From Betaproteobacteria bacterium RIFCSPLOWO2_12_FULL_62_58 (GTDB lineage: Bacteria > Pseudomonadota > Gammaproteobacteria > Burkholderiales > SG8-41), in the NCBI GenBank assembly GCA_001772005.1, contig MERI01000270.1:1-47488 (forward strand): a DNA stretch of 47,488 bases, written 5' to 3'. The stretch's first letter is position 1, and every line of letters begins with the position of its first letter. Below the pieces are notes generated by a model, which saw nothing but the letters and a program-made list of their open reading frames with translations, was not told the DNA's origin and made no database searches. Made by a program: the position numbers and the translations under genes. This document shows, in pieces, positions 7,703 to 16,022 of this stretch.

Positions 7703-9217
7703 ATGGGCGAAACGCTACCGCTGCTGCTGAACGGTTTCGAACTCGCGCTGCGGCCCGAGAACCTGATATTCGCTTTCGTCGGCGCTTTTCTCGGCACGGT
7801 CATCGGCGTTTTGCCGGGCATCGGCCCGGCCGGCGCGCTCGCCATGCTGCTGCCCATCGTGCTCAACATGAATCCGGTGGGCGCGATCATCATGCTCGCT
7901 ACGCTCTACTCGGGCGCGATGTACGGCGGCTCCACCACTTCCATCCTGCTCAACGTGCCGGGCGAGACGTCGTCGGTGGTCACCTGTCTCGACGGCCACC
8001 AGATGGCGCTGCAGGGGCGCGCCGGGCCGGCGCTGTGCATCGCCGCGATCGGCTCCTATATCGCCGGCACGCTGGGGGTGGTGGGGCTGATGCTGTTCGC
8101 GCCGCTGATCGCGGGTTGGGCGCTCAACTTCGGCCCGCCAGAGTATTTTGCACTGATGGTGTTTGGACTGTCCGCGGTCGCGAGTCTCTCCGGCGACTCG
8201 CTGGTGAAGGGCCTGATCGCGATGATCCTGGGGCTGATGCTCGCCACCGTCGGGACCGACGTCACCGGTGTGGCGCGCTACACCTTCAACATGCCCGAGA
8301 TGCTCGACGGCGTTGAGTTTCTGGCGGTCACCATCGGCCTGTTTGCGATCTCGGAAGTGCTGCTCAACACGAACGAGATGCGCGGCGGGCTGAGGCAATC
8401 GGTGATCAAGCACAAGCTGTTCATTTCGCTCGGGGAGATCCGGGAAAGCCTGGGCGCGGTCCTGCGCGGCACGTTCATCGGGTTTTGCGTCGGCGTCATG
8501 CCGGGCGCCGGCGCGGGGATCGCGGCATTCCTGACGTATTCGGTCGAGACGCAGGTAAGCCGCCATCCCGAGCGCTTCGGCAAGGGGGAGATACGCGGCG
8601 TGGCGGCGCCGGAGTCGGCCAACAACGCGGCAAGCGTGGGGGCGATGGTGCCGATGCTGACGCTGGGCGTGCCGGGATCGGGCACCACCGCCATCATGTT
8701 GATCGCGCTCACTGCGCTCAACGTGCACCCCGGCCCGCTGATGTTCACCCAACGCGCCGACGTGGTGTGGGGTCTCATCGCCGCGCTCTACCTCGGCAAC
8801 GTCATGCTGCTGATCCTCAACCTGCCGCTGGTCGGGATCTTCGTGCGGCTGCTCTATCTGCCGATGCGATTGCTGCTGCCGGTGGTCATGGTGATCTGCG
8901 TGATCGGTGTCTACAGCGCCAATCAAACCGTGCTCGACCTGGTATTCCTGTGCGCTTTCGGCATGCTGGGCTATTACATGAGAAAGCACGGCTACCCGGT
9001 CGCGCCGGTGATCCTGGGACTGGTGCTGGGGAATCGCATGGAGGAAGCGCTGCGACAGTCGATGATCATGACCCAGGGCAATCTGCACTGGCTGCTCGAA
9101 AGGCCTATTGTCGTATTCTTCCTGGCGCTGACGTTGATTTCGCTGACGGCGCCGTTGGTGATGCGGCGTCTGCGTTTTGGCGGAAAACCGGTCAAACTGG
9201 AGCAGGAAGAGAGTTGA
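7703..9217 (+). CDS. tctA: TTT transporter large membrane subunit TctA
   Basis: 504 residues from the ATG at 7703, the usual TctA length; an open frame extends to 7628 but that part overlaps tctB and is not family-like. About ten to twelve membrane segments. Two glycine-rich signature loops are visible: GVLPGIGPAGALAM near residue 35 and GVPGSGTTAIML near residue 325. TctA forms the transport path of this cation-coupled uptake system. It is followed by a small GlcG-type gene, possibly in the same transcript. Confidence 0.93.
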   Translation: MGETLPLLLNGFELALRPENLIFAFVGAFLGTVIGVLPGIGPAGALAMLLPIVLNMNPVGAIIMLATLYSGAMYGGSTTSILLNVPGETSSVVTCLDGHQMALQGRAGPALCIAAIGSYIAGTLGVVGLMLFAPLIAGWALNFGPPEYFALMVFGLSAVASLSGDSLVKGLIAMILGLMLATVGTDVTGVARYTFNMPEMLDGVEFLAVTIGLFAISEVLLNTNEMRGGLRQSVIKHKLFISLGEIRESLGAVLRGTFIGFCVGVMPGAGAGIAAFLTYSVETQVSRHPERFGKGEIRGVAAPESANNAASVGAMVPMLTLGVPGSGTTAIMLIALTALNVHPGPLMFTQRADVVWGLIAALYLGNVMLLILNLPLVGIFVRLLYLPMRLLLPVVMVICVIGVYSANQTVLDLVFLCAFGMLGYYMRKHGYPVAPVILGLVLGNRMEEALRQSMIMTQGNLHWLLERPIVVFFLALTLISLTAPLVMRRLRFGGKPVKLEQEES

Positions 9218-9292
9218 CGTCACTTGCTCACGTCAGGCGGTGCGCCGTAACATCACGGTTTTCAACGCAATGCATCAACAAGGGGAATCAAC

Positions 9293-9727
9293 ATGTCTCG
9301 ACTGACCTTGAAACAAGCCAACACGATCATCGAAAAAGCGTTTGCGAAGGCGCGCGAAATGAAAATCAAACCGCTCGGCGTGGTCGTGCTCGACGACTCC
9401 GGCAACATCGTATCGGCGCAGCGCGAGGACGGCGCGAGCATGTTCCGGCTCGACATCGCGCGCGGCAAGGCGTGGGCGGCGGTGGCGATGGGCGCATCGA
9501 GCCGCGCGCTCAACAAGCGTTCCAAGGAAAACCCCAACTTTTTCGTGACGCTGGCTGCCACGGCACAGGGGAAATTCCTGCCGCAGACCGGCGCCGCGCT
9601 GATCAAGAACGCCGCGGGCGAGATCATCGGCGCGGCGGGCGGGAGCGGCGGCACCGGGGACGAAGACGAGGCCTGCTGCGCCTACGGCATCGAGCAGGCG
9701 GGACTCACCGCGGACGCCTCGGCTTAG
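9293..9727 (+). CDS. GlcG/HbpS family protein (DUF336)
   Basis: 144 residues. The GVVVLDDSGN and QREDGASMFRLDIARGKAW segments are typical of GlcG/HbpS-like proteins, as is the glycine-rich GAAGGSGGTGDEDE loop near the end. Members are small soluble proteins found beside glycolate, diol and organic-acid genes; some bind haem or corrin, but the general function is unsettled. It has an AAGGGG ribosome site and lies 75 bp after tctA. The context suggests a role in use of whatever tctCBA imports; this is inference. Confidence 0.85.
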   Translation: MSRLTLKQANTIIEKAFAKAREMKIKPLGVVVLDDSGNIVSAQREDGASMFRLDIARGKAWAAVAMGASSRALNKRSKENPNFFVTLAATAQGKFLPQTGAALIKNAAGEIIGAAGGSGGTGDEDEACCAYGIEQAGLTADASA

Positions 9728-9732
9728 GAGAA

Positions 9733-9856
9733 GTGACGAGAAGGAGTGACGATAAGAAGTGACGAGAAGAAGTGACGAGAGAAGGTGACGAGTTTTTTCG
9801 TCACCCTTTCCCGTCACCTTTTTTCGTCACCAGTTTCCATCACGTCTTTTCGTCAC
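9733..9856. repeat. Five direct plus five inverted units, period 13 bp
   Basis: GTGACGA occurs at 9733, 9746, 9759, 9772 and 9785, exactly 13 bp apart, separated by purine-rich GAAGAA-type hexamers. It is followed in the same 13-bp phase by the reverse complement TCGTCAC (or one-base variants) at 9798, 9811, 9824, 9837 and 9850. The whole element can fold into one imperfect hairpin with arms of about 60 nt centred near 9795. It fills the gap between two plus-strand genes and could act as a terminator or RNA-stability element. Confidence 0.9.
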
Positions 9857-9891
9857 TTTCTCAATTCTCTTGATCGTAACTCCCCTCTGAC

Positions 9892-11010
9892 ATGAGTGCG
9901 TATCGCCCCGCCGACATCGGCATGCCGCTCGCCGAAGTCGACACGCCGTGCCTGATCCTCGATCTTGACGCTTTCGAGCGCAATCTCGATCGCCTCAAGG
10001 AATCGCTCGCGGGCAAGAGCGTACTGCTGCGCCCGCACGCGAAAAGCCACAAGTGCCCGCAGATCGCGCTGCGCCAGATCGCGCTCGGCGCGGTCGGCGT
10101 GTGCTGCCAGAAGGTGAGCGAGGCGCAGGCGCTGGTGGAGGGCGGCGTCAACGATGTGCTGATCGCCAACGAAGTCGTCGGCGCGCCAAAACTGAAGCAT
10201 CTTGCCGCCCTGGCCAAGCAGGCGCGCGTCGCGGTGTGCGCTGACGATGCCGGCAACGTGGCTGCGCTCGATGCGGCGGCACGCGAATTTGGCGTCACGC
10301 TCGACGTGCTGGTCGAGATCGACGTTGGCGCCAACCGCTGCGGCGTGGAGCCGGGAGAGCCGGCATTGCAGCTTGCGCGGAAAATCGCGGCGTGCAAGAA
10401 CCTGCGCTTTGCGGGCCTGCAGGCGTACCAGGGTGCTGCCCAGCATCTGCGCAAGGTCGAAGAACGCCGCACGGCGATCGAGGCGGCGGTAGCGAAAGTG
10501 AAGGGAACGACGACGCTGCTCGCCGCAGCCGGCATCACGTGCGAGAAGGTGACGGGCGCCGGGACCGGCACTTACCTGTTCGAGGCGGCGAGCGCGGTCT
10601 ACCAGGAAATCCAGCCCGGCTCCTACATTTTCATGGATGCCGACTACGCCAGGAACGAGTGGACCGAGAGCGGCATTCCCCGCTTCGAGCACAGCCTCTT
10701 CGTATGGACCACCGTGATGAGCCGGCCGTCGCCGGAGCGCGCGATCGTCGATGCCGGCCTCAAGGCTTCCAGCGTCGATTCCGGCATGCCGCGTGTGGCG
10801 GATGCGGACGGGGTCGAGTACGTGAAGGCGTCCGACGAGCATGGCGTGCTGCGGTTGAATGGCGCAGCGGGTTACGCGGTCGGCGACAAGCTCAAGCTCA
10901 TTCCCGGCCACTGCGATCCGACGGTCAATCTCTACGACGATTACGTGTGCGTGCGTAATGGGTGGGTCGAAGCCATCTGGCCGATCACCGCGCGCGGCGC
11001 CGTGTGGTAA
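9892..11010 (+). CDS. D-threonine aldolase / DSD1-like PLP enzyme
   Basis: 372 residues, fold type III PLP enzyme with an alanine-racemase-like N-terminal barrel. The PLP lysine is expected in RPHAKSHK (Lys51). The C-terminal domain has GHCDP (His340, Asp342), the metal-binding pair of D-threonine aldolase and D-3-hydroxyaspartate aldolase relatives. The family cleaves or dehydrates D-beta-hydroxy amino acids to glycine or a keto acid. No signal peptide. It precedes a beta-hydroxyacid dehydrogenase on the same strand, consistent with hydroxy-acid catabolism. Exact substrate not determined. Confidence 0.85.
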   Translation: MSAYRPADIGMPLAEVDTPCLILDLDAFERNLDRLKESLAGKSVLLRPHAKSHKCPQIALRQIALGAVGVCCQKVSEAQALVEGGVNDVLIANEVVGAPKLKHLAALAKQARVAVCADDAGNVAALDAAAREFGVTLDVLVEIDVGANRCGVEPGEPALQLARKIAACKNLRFAGLQAYQGAAQHLRKVEERRTAIEAAVAKVKGTTTLLAAAGITCEKVTGAGTGTYLFEAASAVYQEIQPGSYIFMDADYARNEWTESGIPRFEHSLFVWTTVMSRPSPERAIVDAGLKASSVDSGMPRVADADGVEYVKASDEHGVLRLNGAAGYAVGDKLKLIPGHCDPTVNLYDDYVCVRNGWVEAIWPITARGAVW

Positions 11011-11013
11011 AGC

Positions 11014-11041
11014 GTGAAACGTGAAACGTGAAACGTGAAAT
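11014..11041. repeat. Four tandem 7-bp units (GTGAAAC)
   Basis: GTGAAAC at 11014, 11021 and 11028, and GTGAAAT at 11035. It begins a few bases after the stop of the aldolase-like gene, like the 7-bp arrays at 1123 and 15040. Confidence 0.85.
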
Positions 11042-11050
11042 GAAATTCCC

Positions 11051-11092
11051 CTTTCCCCCGTTACTTGGGGGAGAGGGTTAGGGTGAGGGGGA
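11051..11092. repeat. C-rich/G-rich palindromic intergenic repeat
   Basis: CTTTCCCCC (11051-11059) pairs with GGGGGAGAG (11067-11075) with one mismatch, followed by GGTTAGGGTGAGGGGG. The same motif family, inverted or shortened, recurs at 34141-34178 and 40102-40125, so this is a dispersed REP-like element rather than a local terminator. Confidence 0.7.
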
Positions 11093-11139
11093 TCACTTTT
11101 CACTCATCGGCGCATTCATCTCTATAGAGGCAGGTCTGT

Positions 11140-12036
11140 ATGGCGGCGATCAGAAAAGTCGGCTTCATCGGCATCGGCAACATGGGCAACCCGATGGCCG
11201 GGCACCTGGTGCGCGCCGGGTACGACGTTACAATATTCGACATCCGTCCCGAAGCCATGCAGGCGTTTGTCGCTCACCACGGTGGGCGCGCAGCGGCATC
11301 GCTGGCGGAGGTCGGCGAAGGCGCCGATGCCGTCATCACCATGCTCCCTGATGGCAAGGTGGTGCGCAAGGCGGTGCTCGGTGACGGCGTTGCCGCGGTG
11401 CTCGCTCGCGGGGCGCTCGTCATCGACATGGGAAGCTGCGACCCGATCGATACGCGCTCGCTGGATGCGGAGCTTGCGCCGCGCGGAATCGGAGTGATCG
11501 ATGCGCCGGTGATGGGCGGCGTGGTGTTCGCAAAGGATGCGACGCTCGACATCATGGCCGGCGGCGACGCGGAGCTGGTGGAGCGTGTGCGGCCGGTGTT
11601 AAAGGCGATGGGCCGCAGCGTCACGCATTGCGGCGCAGTCGGTGCGGGGCATGCGATGAAATCCCTTGCCAACTACGTCAATGCCTGCGCGCTCATCAAC
11701 GCGATCGAAGCGATGACGATCGGCAAGCGCTTCGGGCTCGACGCGAAGCTCATGGCGGATGCGCTGATCCCGCTGTGCGCCGGGCGCAACCATCCGCTCG
11801 AGAAGAAAGTGATCCCGCACATTCTCACGCGCAAGTACGGCACCGGCATGGCGATGGGCTTCATCGCCAAGGACGTGAAGATCGCGATGGACACTGCGAA
11901 GTCGATCGGCGCTTTTGCGCCGCTCGGCGAGCGCGTTTCCGAACTGTGGTCGGCCGCGGTCGACAAGCTCGGCTACGATCTCGACCAGACGCAGATCGCC
12001 CGCTACTGGGAAGAAGCTACCGGCGTGCGCCTGTAG
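11140..12036 (+). CDS. NAD(P)-dependent beta-hydroxyacid dehydrogenase (HIBADH family)
   Basis: 298 residues. The N-terminal Rossmann domain has GFIGIGNMGNPMAG (residues 8-21), the substrate-binding DAPVMGG at 121-127, and the catalytic Lys174 in GAGHAMKSLAN. This family (3-hydroxyisobutyrate, tartronate semialdehyde and related dehydrogenases) interconverts beta-hydroxy acids and semialdehydes in the cytoplasm. AGGCAGG lies before the ATG. Together with the aldolase-like enzyme upstream it fits a short route for hydroxy-acid breakdown. Cofactor preference and substrate are not clear. Confidence 0.88.
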   Translation: MAAIRKVGFIGIGNMGNPMAGHLVRAGYDVTIFDIRPEAMQAFVAHHGGRAAASLAEVGEGADAVITMLPDGKVVRKAVLGDGVAAVLARGALVIDMGSCDPIDTRSLDAELAPRGIGVIDAPVMGGVVFAKDATLDIMAGGDAELVERVRPVLKAMGRSVTHCGAVGAGHAMKSLANYVNACALINAIEAMTIGKRFGLDAKLMADALIPLCAGRNHPLEKKVIPHILTRKYGTGMAMGFIAKDVKIAMDTAKSIGAFAPLGERVSELWSAAVDKLGYDLDQTQIARYWEEATGVRL

Positions 12037-12191
12037 CTTCTTGAATTTGCCGCCAAGGCGGCAGGAAAAATGGAAATTGAATCGCCAATGGTCGCCGATC
12101 AACACTGGCAAATCGAGCGGGGACTGAACAGATCGATTGGAAGTTATTGATTTTCACGCCCCCCGGTTTCTGTCAATCCATGCCTTGCATA

Positions 12192-12225
12192 AGGAGTTTG
12201 TCGGAGCCGAGTCCGACAAACTCCT
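12192..12225 (-). terminator. Perfect 14-bp inverted repeat after a Bug gene
   Basis: AGGAGTTTGTCGGA (12192-12205) and its exact reverse complement (12212-12225) are separated by six bases. It sits three bases beyond the stop of the minus-strand Bug gene. No T-run follows on that strand, so it may protect the transcript 3' end rather than be a classical intrinsic terminator. Confidence 0.65.
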
Positions 12226-12228
12226 CAG

Positions 12229-13215
12229 TCATTCGATCCTGATGCCGGCCGTCTTGATGACCCGCGTCCAGCGCGCCATCTCCTCTCGCATGTAAGCCGT
12301 GAGTTGCGCCGGCGTGCTGCTCGCGGGGTCGCCGCCCTGGCTCTGGAAACGCTGGGTCATCTGCGGGTCGGCAAGCATGCGCACGATCTCGGCGTTCATC
12401 TTCTTGACTATCGCTTCCGGTGTCTTGGCTGGCGCGAAGATGCCGTACCAAGTGGTGTACTCGTAGCCCGGCAGGCCCGATTCGGCCACGGTCGGCACCT
12501 CGGGCAGCGCCGGCGAGCGTTTCGCGCTGCCGATCGCGAGCGCCCTCAGCCTGCCGCTGCGCACGTGCGGCACGACCGAGGGCGCGCTGCTGATCACGAG
12601 CTGCACCTGGCCCGCGATGAGATCGGTGATCGAGGCCGCGCCGCCCTTGTACGGCACGTGCACGATGTTGATTCCCGCCATCGCCTTCAGCATCTCGCCG
12701 CCGAGGTGGTTGGGGGTGCCGACGCCGCTCGAGCCGAAGTTGAGCTGCCCGGGCTTCGCTTTGGCAAGCGCGATGAACTCGCGGATGTTGCGCGCCGCCA
12801 GCCCCGGATGCACGGCCAGGAGTTGCGGGAGAACGATGACGAGACTCACTGGCGCGAAGTCCTGGTAGGGGTCGTACGGGATCTTGTTCATCAGCAGCGG
12901 ATTGAGCACCATGCCCGCTGACGTTCCAAGCAGCAGCGTGTAGCCGTCGGCCGCCGCCTGCTTCGCGATGAGGGTGCCGAGCACGCCGCCCGCTCCGCCG
13001 CGATTGTCCACCACCACCTGCTGTCCCCACGCTTCGCCGAGCTTTTGCGCGACGGCGCGTCCGACCAGGTCGGTATCGCCGCCGGGCGGGTAGGTGATGA
13101 CCAGGCGGATCGGTTTCGTGGGGTAATTCGTGGCGGCGGGCGCGCTTTGCGCGCCTGCGGCAGGTGATGCGATTGCCGCCGCGATGAGCGCGGCGACCCC
13201 TGTGGCAAGTTTCAT
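12229..13215 (-). CDS. Bug/TctC substrate-binding protein
   Basis: 328 residues from the ATG at 13215, chosen over a frame start at 13266 because GGAAAAGGAC lies directly upstream and a signal peptide follows (MKLATGVAALIAAAI ending near GAQS). The mature part begins NYPTKPIRLVITYPPGGDTD, the Bug ligand loop with the aspartate that contacts carboxylate ligands in the family. VPYKGGA and GIFAPAKTPEAIV further on are also typical. It is an orphan receptor with no membrane subunits beside it, probably shared with a distant TTT transporter. Confidence 0.9.
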   Translation of the reverse strand: MKLATGVAALIAAAIASPAAGAQSAPAATNYPTKPIRLVITYPPGGDTDLVGRAVAQKLGEAWGQQVVVDNRGGAGGVLGTLIAKQAAADGYTLLLGTSAGMVLNPLLMNKIPYDPYQDFAPVSLVIVLPQLLAVHPGLAARNIREFIALAKAKPGQLNFGSSGVGTPNHLGGEMLKAMAGINIVHVPYKGGAASITDLIAGQVQLVISSAPSVVPHVRSGRLRALAIGSAKRSPALPEVPTVAESGLPGYEYTTWYGIFAPAKTPEAIVKKMNAEIVRMLADPQMTQRFQSQGGDPASSTPAQLTAYMREEMARWTRVIKTAGIRIE

Positions 13216-13449
13216 GTCCTTTTCCCCGGTGAGAGCCGTTGCTACAATTGGCGGAGAACGCCGCAACCGCCCGGTGTGGTTTTCATTATTCCACCGGACT
13301 CCTCATTTTGCGAGCCTGATCCGGATTCGCGTCGACCCATGCGAGCGCGTACCCGGCTGCCCCGGGGCAAAGACGGGGATGGCAGGCGCAGCATGTGATC
13401 GAGGCGCGCGGTTGCGCTGACAGAAACCGACCTTACGAGAAGACCCCCC

Positions 13450-15054
13450 GTGGCTGAAACCCGTGTCGACCTGCTGCACCTCCTTGAAGACCTGCGCGAT
13501 GCCTATCCCGGCGCCATCGAGGAAACGATGCTCACCGAAATTCTCGCCAACTCGCTCGACTCGGGCGCGACCCGGATCCGCATCACGGCGGATACCGCCG
13601 GGGCGAGTCTCACCGTTTCCGACAACGGTTCGGGCATGCCGCGCCGCGACTTGCGCCGCTACCACGATCTTGCCGCCAGCACCAAGGCGCGGGGGCAGGG
13701 CATCGGCTTTGCGGGGGTCGGAATCAAGCTCGCGCTGCTCGCCTGCCGGGAGGTCGTCACGGAGACCCGGCGTGCAAAAGTCCACGTCGCGACACGCTGG
13801 CACCTCGCTTCCCGCCACCGCGCCCCGTGGAGATGGGTTCCTCCCCCGGGTCTCCTCGTCGAGCAGGGCACTGCGGTGCGGCTCGGTCTTGCAGATCCGC
13901 TCTCGCCCCTGACCGACCGCGGTTACGTGGAAGGGGCGGTGCGGCGCCACTACCAGCCGCTGCTCGACCCCGCCTGCGACTCGATGCTGCGCGAGCTGTA
14001 CCCACGCGGCGTGAGCTTCGAAGTCAATGGTGAGGCGCTTTCCAGGCAGGCGTGTCCCATCGCGGAAACCGCGCCGCTCGCGATCCATACCGGGCGCAGG
14101 CGCAAGCCCTCCGCGCTCGGTTACCTCTACCGCGATGCCGCGCCGCTGCCCGAGGAACAGCGCGGCCTCGCCATCAGCACCTACGGAAAAATCATCAAGC
14201 GCGGCTGGGACTGGCTGGGCATCTCGCCCAACGCGCCCGAGCGCATCGGCGGTCTCATCGAATTTCCGATGCTCGCCGCCTCGCTTACGCTCAACAAGGG
14301 AGATTTCATCCGCACGGGGCAGCGCGGCGCTGCTTACCTCGCTGCGCGCAAGGCGATCCAGGAGGTGGTGCTGCGCCAGCTTGCCGCGTGGGGAGACGCG
14401 CGCGAGCAGCCGGAGACCGCACGGCCGCGATCGATGCGCACGCTCGAACGCGATCTTGAGCGCGTGCTGCTCGACTTGAGCGAAGGCTTCCCGTTGCTCG
14501 CGTCGCTGGTCGAGCATCGGCGCGGCAGCCAGAAAAGCCTGCCGCTTGGCCCGAAGGGCGGGGCCGATGGCGCGCCAGGCTTCGATCCGGCATTGGAGCT
14601 GAGCCCGATGAACCCGAAGGATGTGAGTGACGGAAGCGCGGGCATACCACCCTCCACCGAACCATCCGAAGCGCCGCCGGCAGATCGGCAGGAGACGCCA
14701 CCGCGCGAGAGCGAAACCCCGATGACGGGTGGAGCGTTGCCGAGGCCGCGCGGTGAAAGACGACCGCTGCGGCTGGGTCTTGCGGTCCAGTTCGAGGAAC
14801 GCCCCGGCAATCCGGAACCCGGGCGCCTGGTCGAATCCACGGTTTACGTCAACCGGGCGCACCCCGCGTATCGGCGCGCCGCCGCTTCGCGCTCCGAGGG
14901 CTATCACATCGCGCTCTCCGTTGTGCTCGCGCTGGCGCCACTCGCCGTGGAGCCCGCCGGAGAGCATGCGTTCGTCACCGCGTTCCTCGCGCGCTGGGGC
15001 GAAGCGGTGTCCGGCGCCTCCCCACGCCGCAAAAAGGCGGTGAATAGTAAATAG
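13450..15054 (+). CDS. GHKL-type ATPase of unknown function
   Basis: 534 residues from the GTG at 13450. Residues 20-110 form a histidine-kinase/HSP90/MutL-type ATP-binding fold: N-box TEILANSLDSGAT, G1 box DNGSGMP, and G2-like GIGFAGVGIKLA. There is no histidine phospho-acceptor domain, membrane segment or known MutL endonuclease motif. A middle domain to about residue 350 is followed by a Pro/Ser-rich linker (about 390-430) and a second small folded region. The layout resembles MORC/MutL-like ATPases, some of which act in DNA handling or defence, but no specific role can be given. It is divergent from the Bug gene at 13215. Confidence 0.7.
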   Translation: MAETRVDLLHLLEDLRDAYPGAIEETMLTEILANSLDSGATRIRITADTAGASLTVSDNGSGMPRRDLRRYHDLAASTKARGQGIGFAGVGIKLALLACREVVTETRRAKVHVATRWHLASRHRAPWRWVPPPGLLVEQGTAVRLGLADPLSPLTDRGYVEGAVRRHYQPLLDPACDSMLRELYPRGVSFEVNGEALSRQACPIAETAPLAIHTGRRRKPSALGYLYRDAAPLPEEQRGLAISTYGKIIKRGWDWLGISPNAPERIGGLIEFPMLAASLTLNKGDFIRTGQRGAAYLAARKAIQEVVLRQLAAWGDAREQPETARPRSMRTLERDLERVLLDLSEGFPLLASLVEHRRGSQKSLPLGPKGGADGAPGFDPALELSPMNPKDVSDGSAGIPPSTEPSEAPPADRQETPPRESETPMTGGALPRPRGERRPLRLGLAVQFEERPGNPEPGRLVESTVYVNRAHPAYRRAAASRSEGYHIALSVVLALAPLAVEPAGEHAFVTAFLARWGEAVSGASPRRKKAVNSK

Positions 15055-15067
15055 TGAATTGTGATCT
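15040..15067. repeat. Four tandem 7-bp units (GTGAATA type)
   Basis: GTGAATA, GTAAATA, GTGAATT and GTGATCT at 15040, 15047, 15054 and 15061. The stop codon of the GHKL ATPase gene (15052-15054) lies within the array, as at 1123. Confidence 0.75.
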
Positions 15068-15082
15068 ATCCCACTTTTTCCA

Positions 15083-15874
15083 ATGCCGCGCGTCATTGCC
15101 CTGTATCGGTATCCTGTGAAGGGCTTCACGCCCGAAGCTTGTGAAGTCTTGACCGTCCTCGACGAAGGGCGAATCGCCGGCGACCGCGTCCTCGGCATCC
15201 GATTCGCCAACTCAGGCGTGCCGGACGATGCCTGGAGCAAAAAGTATCAGTTCGTCGCGCTGGTGAACACACCCGGCCTGGCGCGTCTTCACCTCCGGTT
15301 CGATCACCGAGCGCTTCGGCTTACCATCAGCCTGGAGGGTACTGTTATGGTTGATGAGGCGCTCGACGATAACGGCCGTAAGCGAATCGCTGCCGCGGTC
15401 GAAAACTATGTGCTCAATCTGGAGGAGAATCCGCTTTCCCTCAACGCGGAGCGGCTCCCGCTGCGAGTCGCGGGGAACGGCGTTACGCCCCGTTATCAGG
15501 ACAACGAGGCAGGTCAGGTGACACTGCACGGGCGCGAAAGCCTGGCGGCCGTCGCCGCCGCCACCGGCGATCCCGATCTCAGCGAGCGGCGCTTCCGCTC
15601 AAACATCGCCGTCGAGGGTCTGGAAGCGTGGGAGGAGCAAAGCTGGGTGGGGCGTAAGGTTCGCGTAGGGCAGATCGACTTCGACGTGGTGAAACCCAAG
15701 GTCAGATGCCTCGCGACGCACGCGAACCCTGAAACCGGCGAACGGGACTTGCCGATGCTCACGACGCTGATCAGTGCCTTTGCCCAGGAACAGCCGACTT
15801 TCGCAGTTGCGATGGTTACGAGTGGCGCTGGCGGGCAGATTCACATCGGCGATAAAGTCGGGCTCGTTGATTGA
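15083..15874 (+). CDS. MOSC domain protein
   Basis: 263 residues. An N-terminal MOSC beta-barrel (ALYRYPVKGFTPEACEVL) is followed by a MOSC domain carrying RRFRSNIAVEG and the conserved Arg-Cys of KVRCLATHANPETG. Family members (YcbX/YiiM type) bind sulphur or the molybdenum cofactor and take part in detoxifying N-hydroxylated bases. No ferredoxin domain follows, unlike YcbX. It looks chromosomal and marks the left border of the defence island. Confidence 0.85.
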   Translation: MPRVIALYRYPVKGFTPEACEVLTVLDEGRIAGDRVLGIRFANSGVPDDAWSKKYQFVALVNTPGLARLHLRFDHRALRLTISLEGTVMVDEALDDNGRKRIAAAVENYVLNLEENPLSLNAERLPLRVAGNGVTPRYQDNEAGQVTLHGRESLAAVAAATGDPDLSERRFRSNIAVEGLEAWEEQSWVGRKVRVGQIDFDVVKPKVRCLATHANPETGERDLPMLTTLISAFAQEQPTFAVAMVTSGAGGQIHIGDKVGLVD

Positions 15875-15994
15875 AGACCCGTCTCTGCCTATCCTCCATT
15901 GCAACTCACAAACCTACCGGTTTGCTGCCAGAAAGCCTTTAAAAACAACAAGGCGAAGTTTTATTGAGTTTTTTGACGATTTTCTTCATAATAT

Positions 15995-16017
15995 GGCCTG
16001 AAATTTATATTCAGGCC
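15995..16017. promoter_or_regulatory. 8-bp inverted repeat just before the AbiL ATPase start
   Basis: GGCCTGAA and TTCAGGCC flank a 7-base AT loop and end five bases before the ATG at 16023. An AT-rich promoter-like stretch (TTGAGT at 15964, TAATAT near 15989) lies upstream. No Shine-Dalgarno is visible, so the hairpin occupies the place of one and could limit translation or be an operator. Confidence 0.5.
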
Positions 16018-16022
16018 TATTT

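Noticed and set aside
7715-9223. Long minus-strand open frame opposite tctA
   Set aside because: High GC keeps the antisense frame open; its product is low-complexity (Gln, His, Arg rich) and tctA on the plus strand has clear motifs.
9733-9856. Possible CRISPR array
   Set aside because: Units are only 7 bp in a 13-bp period, half are inverted, and there are no unique spacers or cas genes.
13303-15240. 645-codon minus-strand frame over the GHKL ATPase
   Set aside because: The plus-strand frame has N, G1 and G2 boxes of GHKL ATPases; the antisense has no domain.
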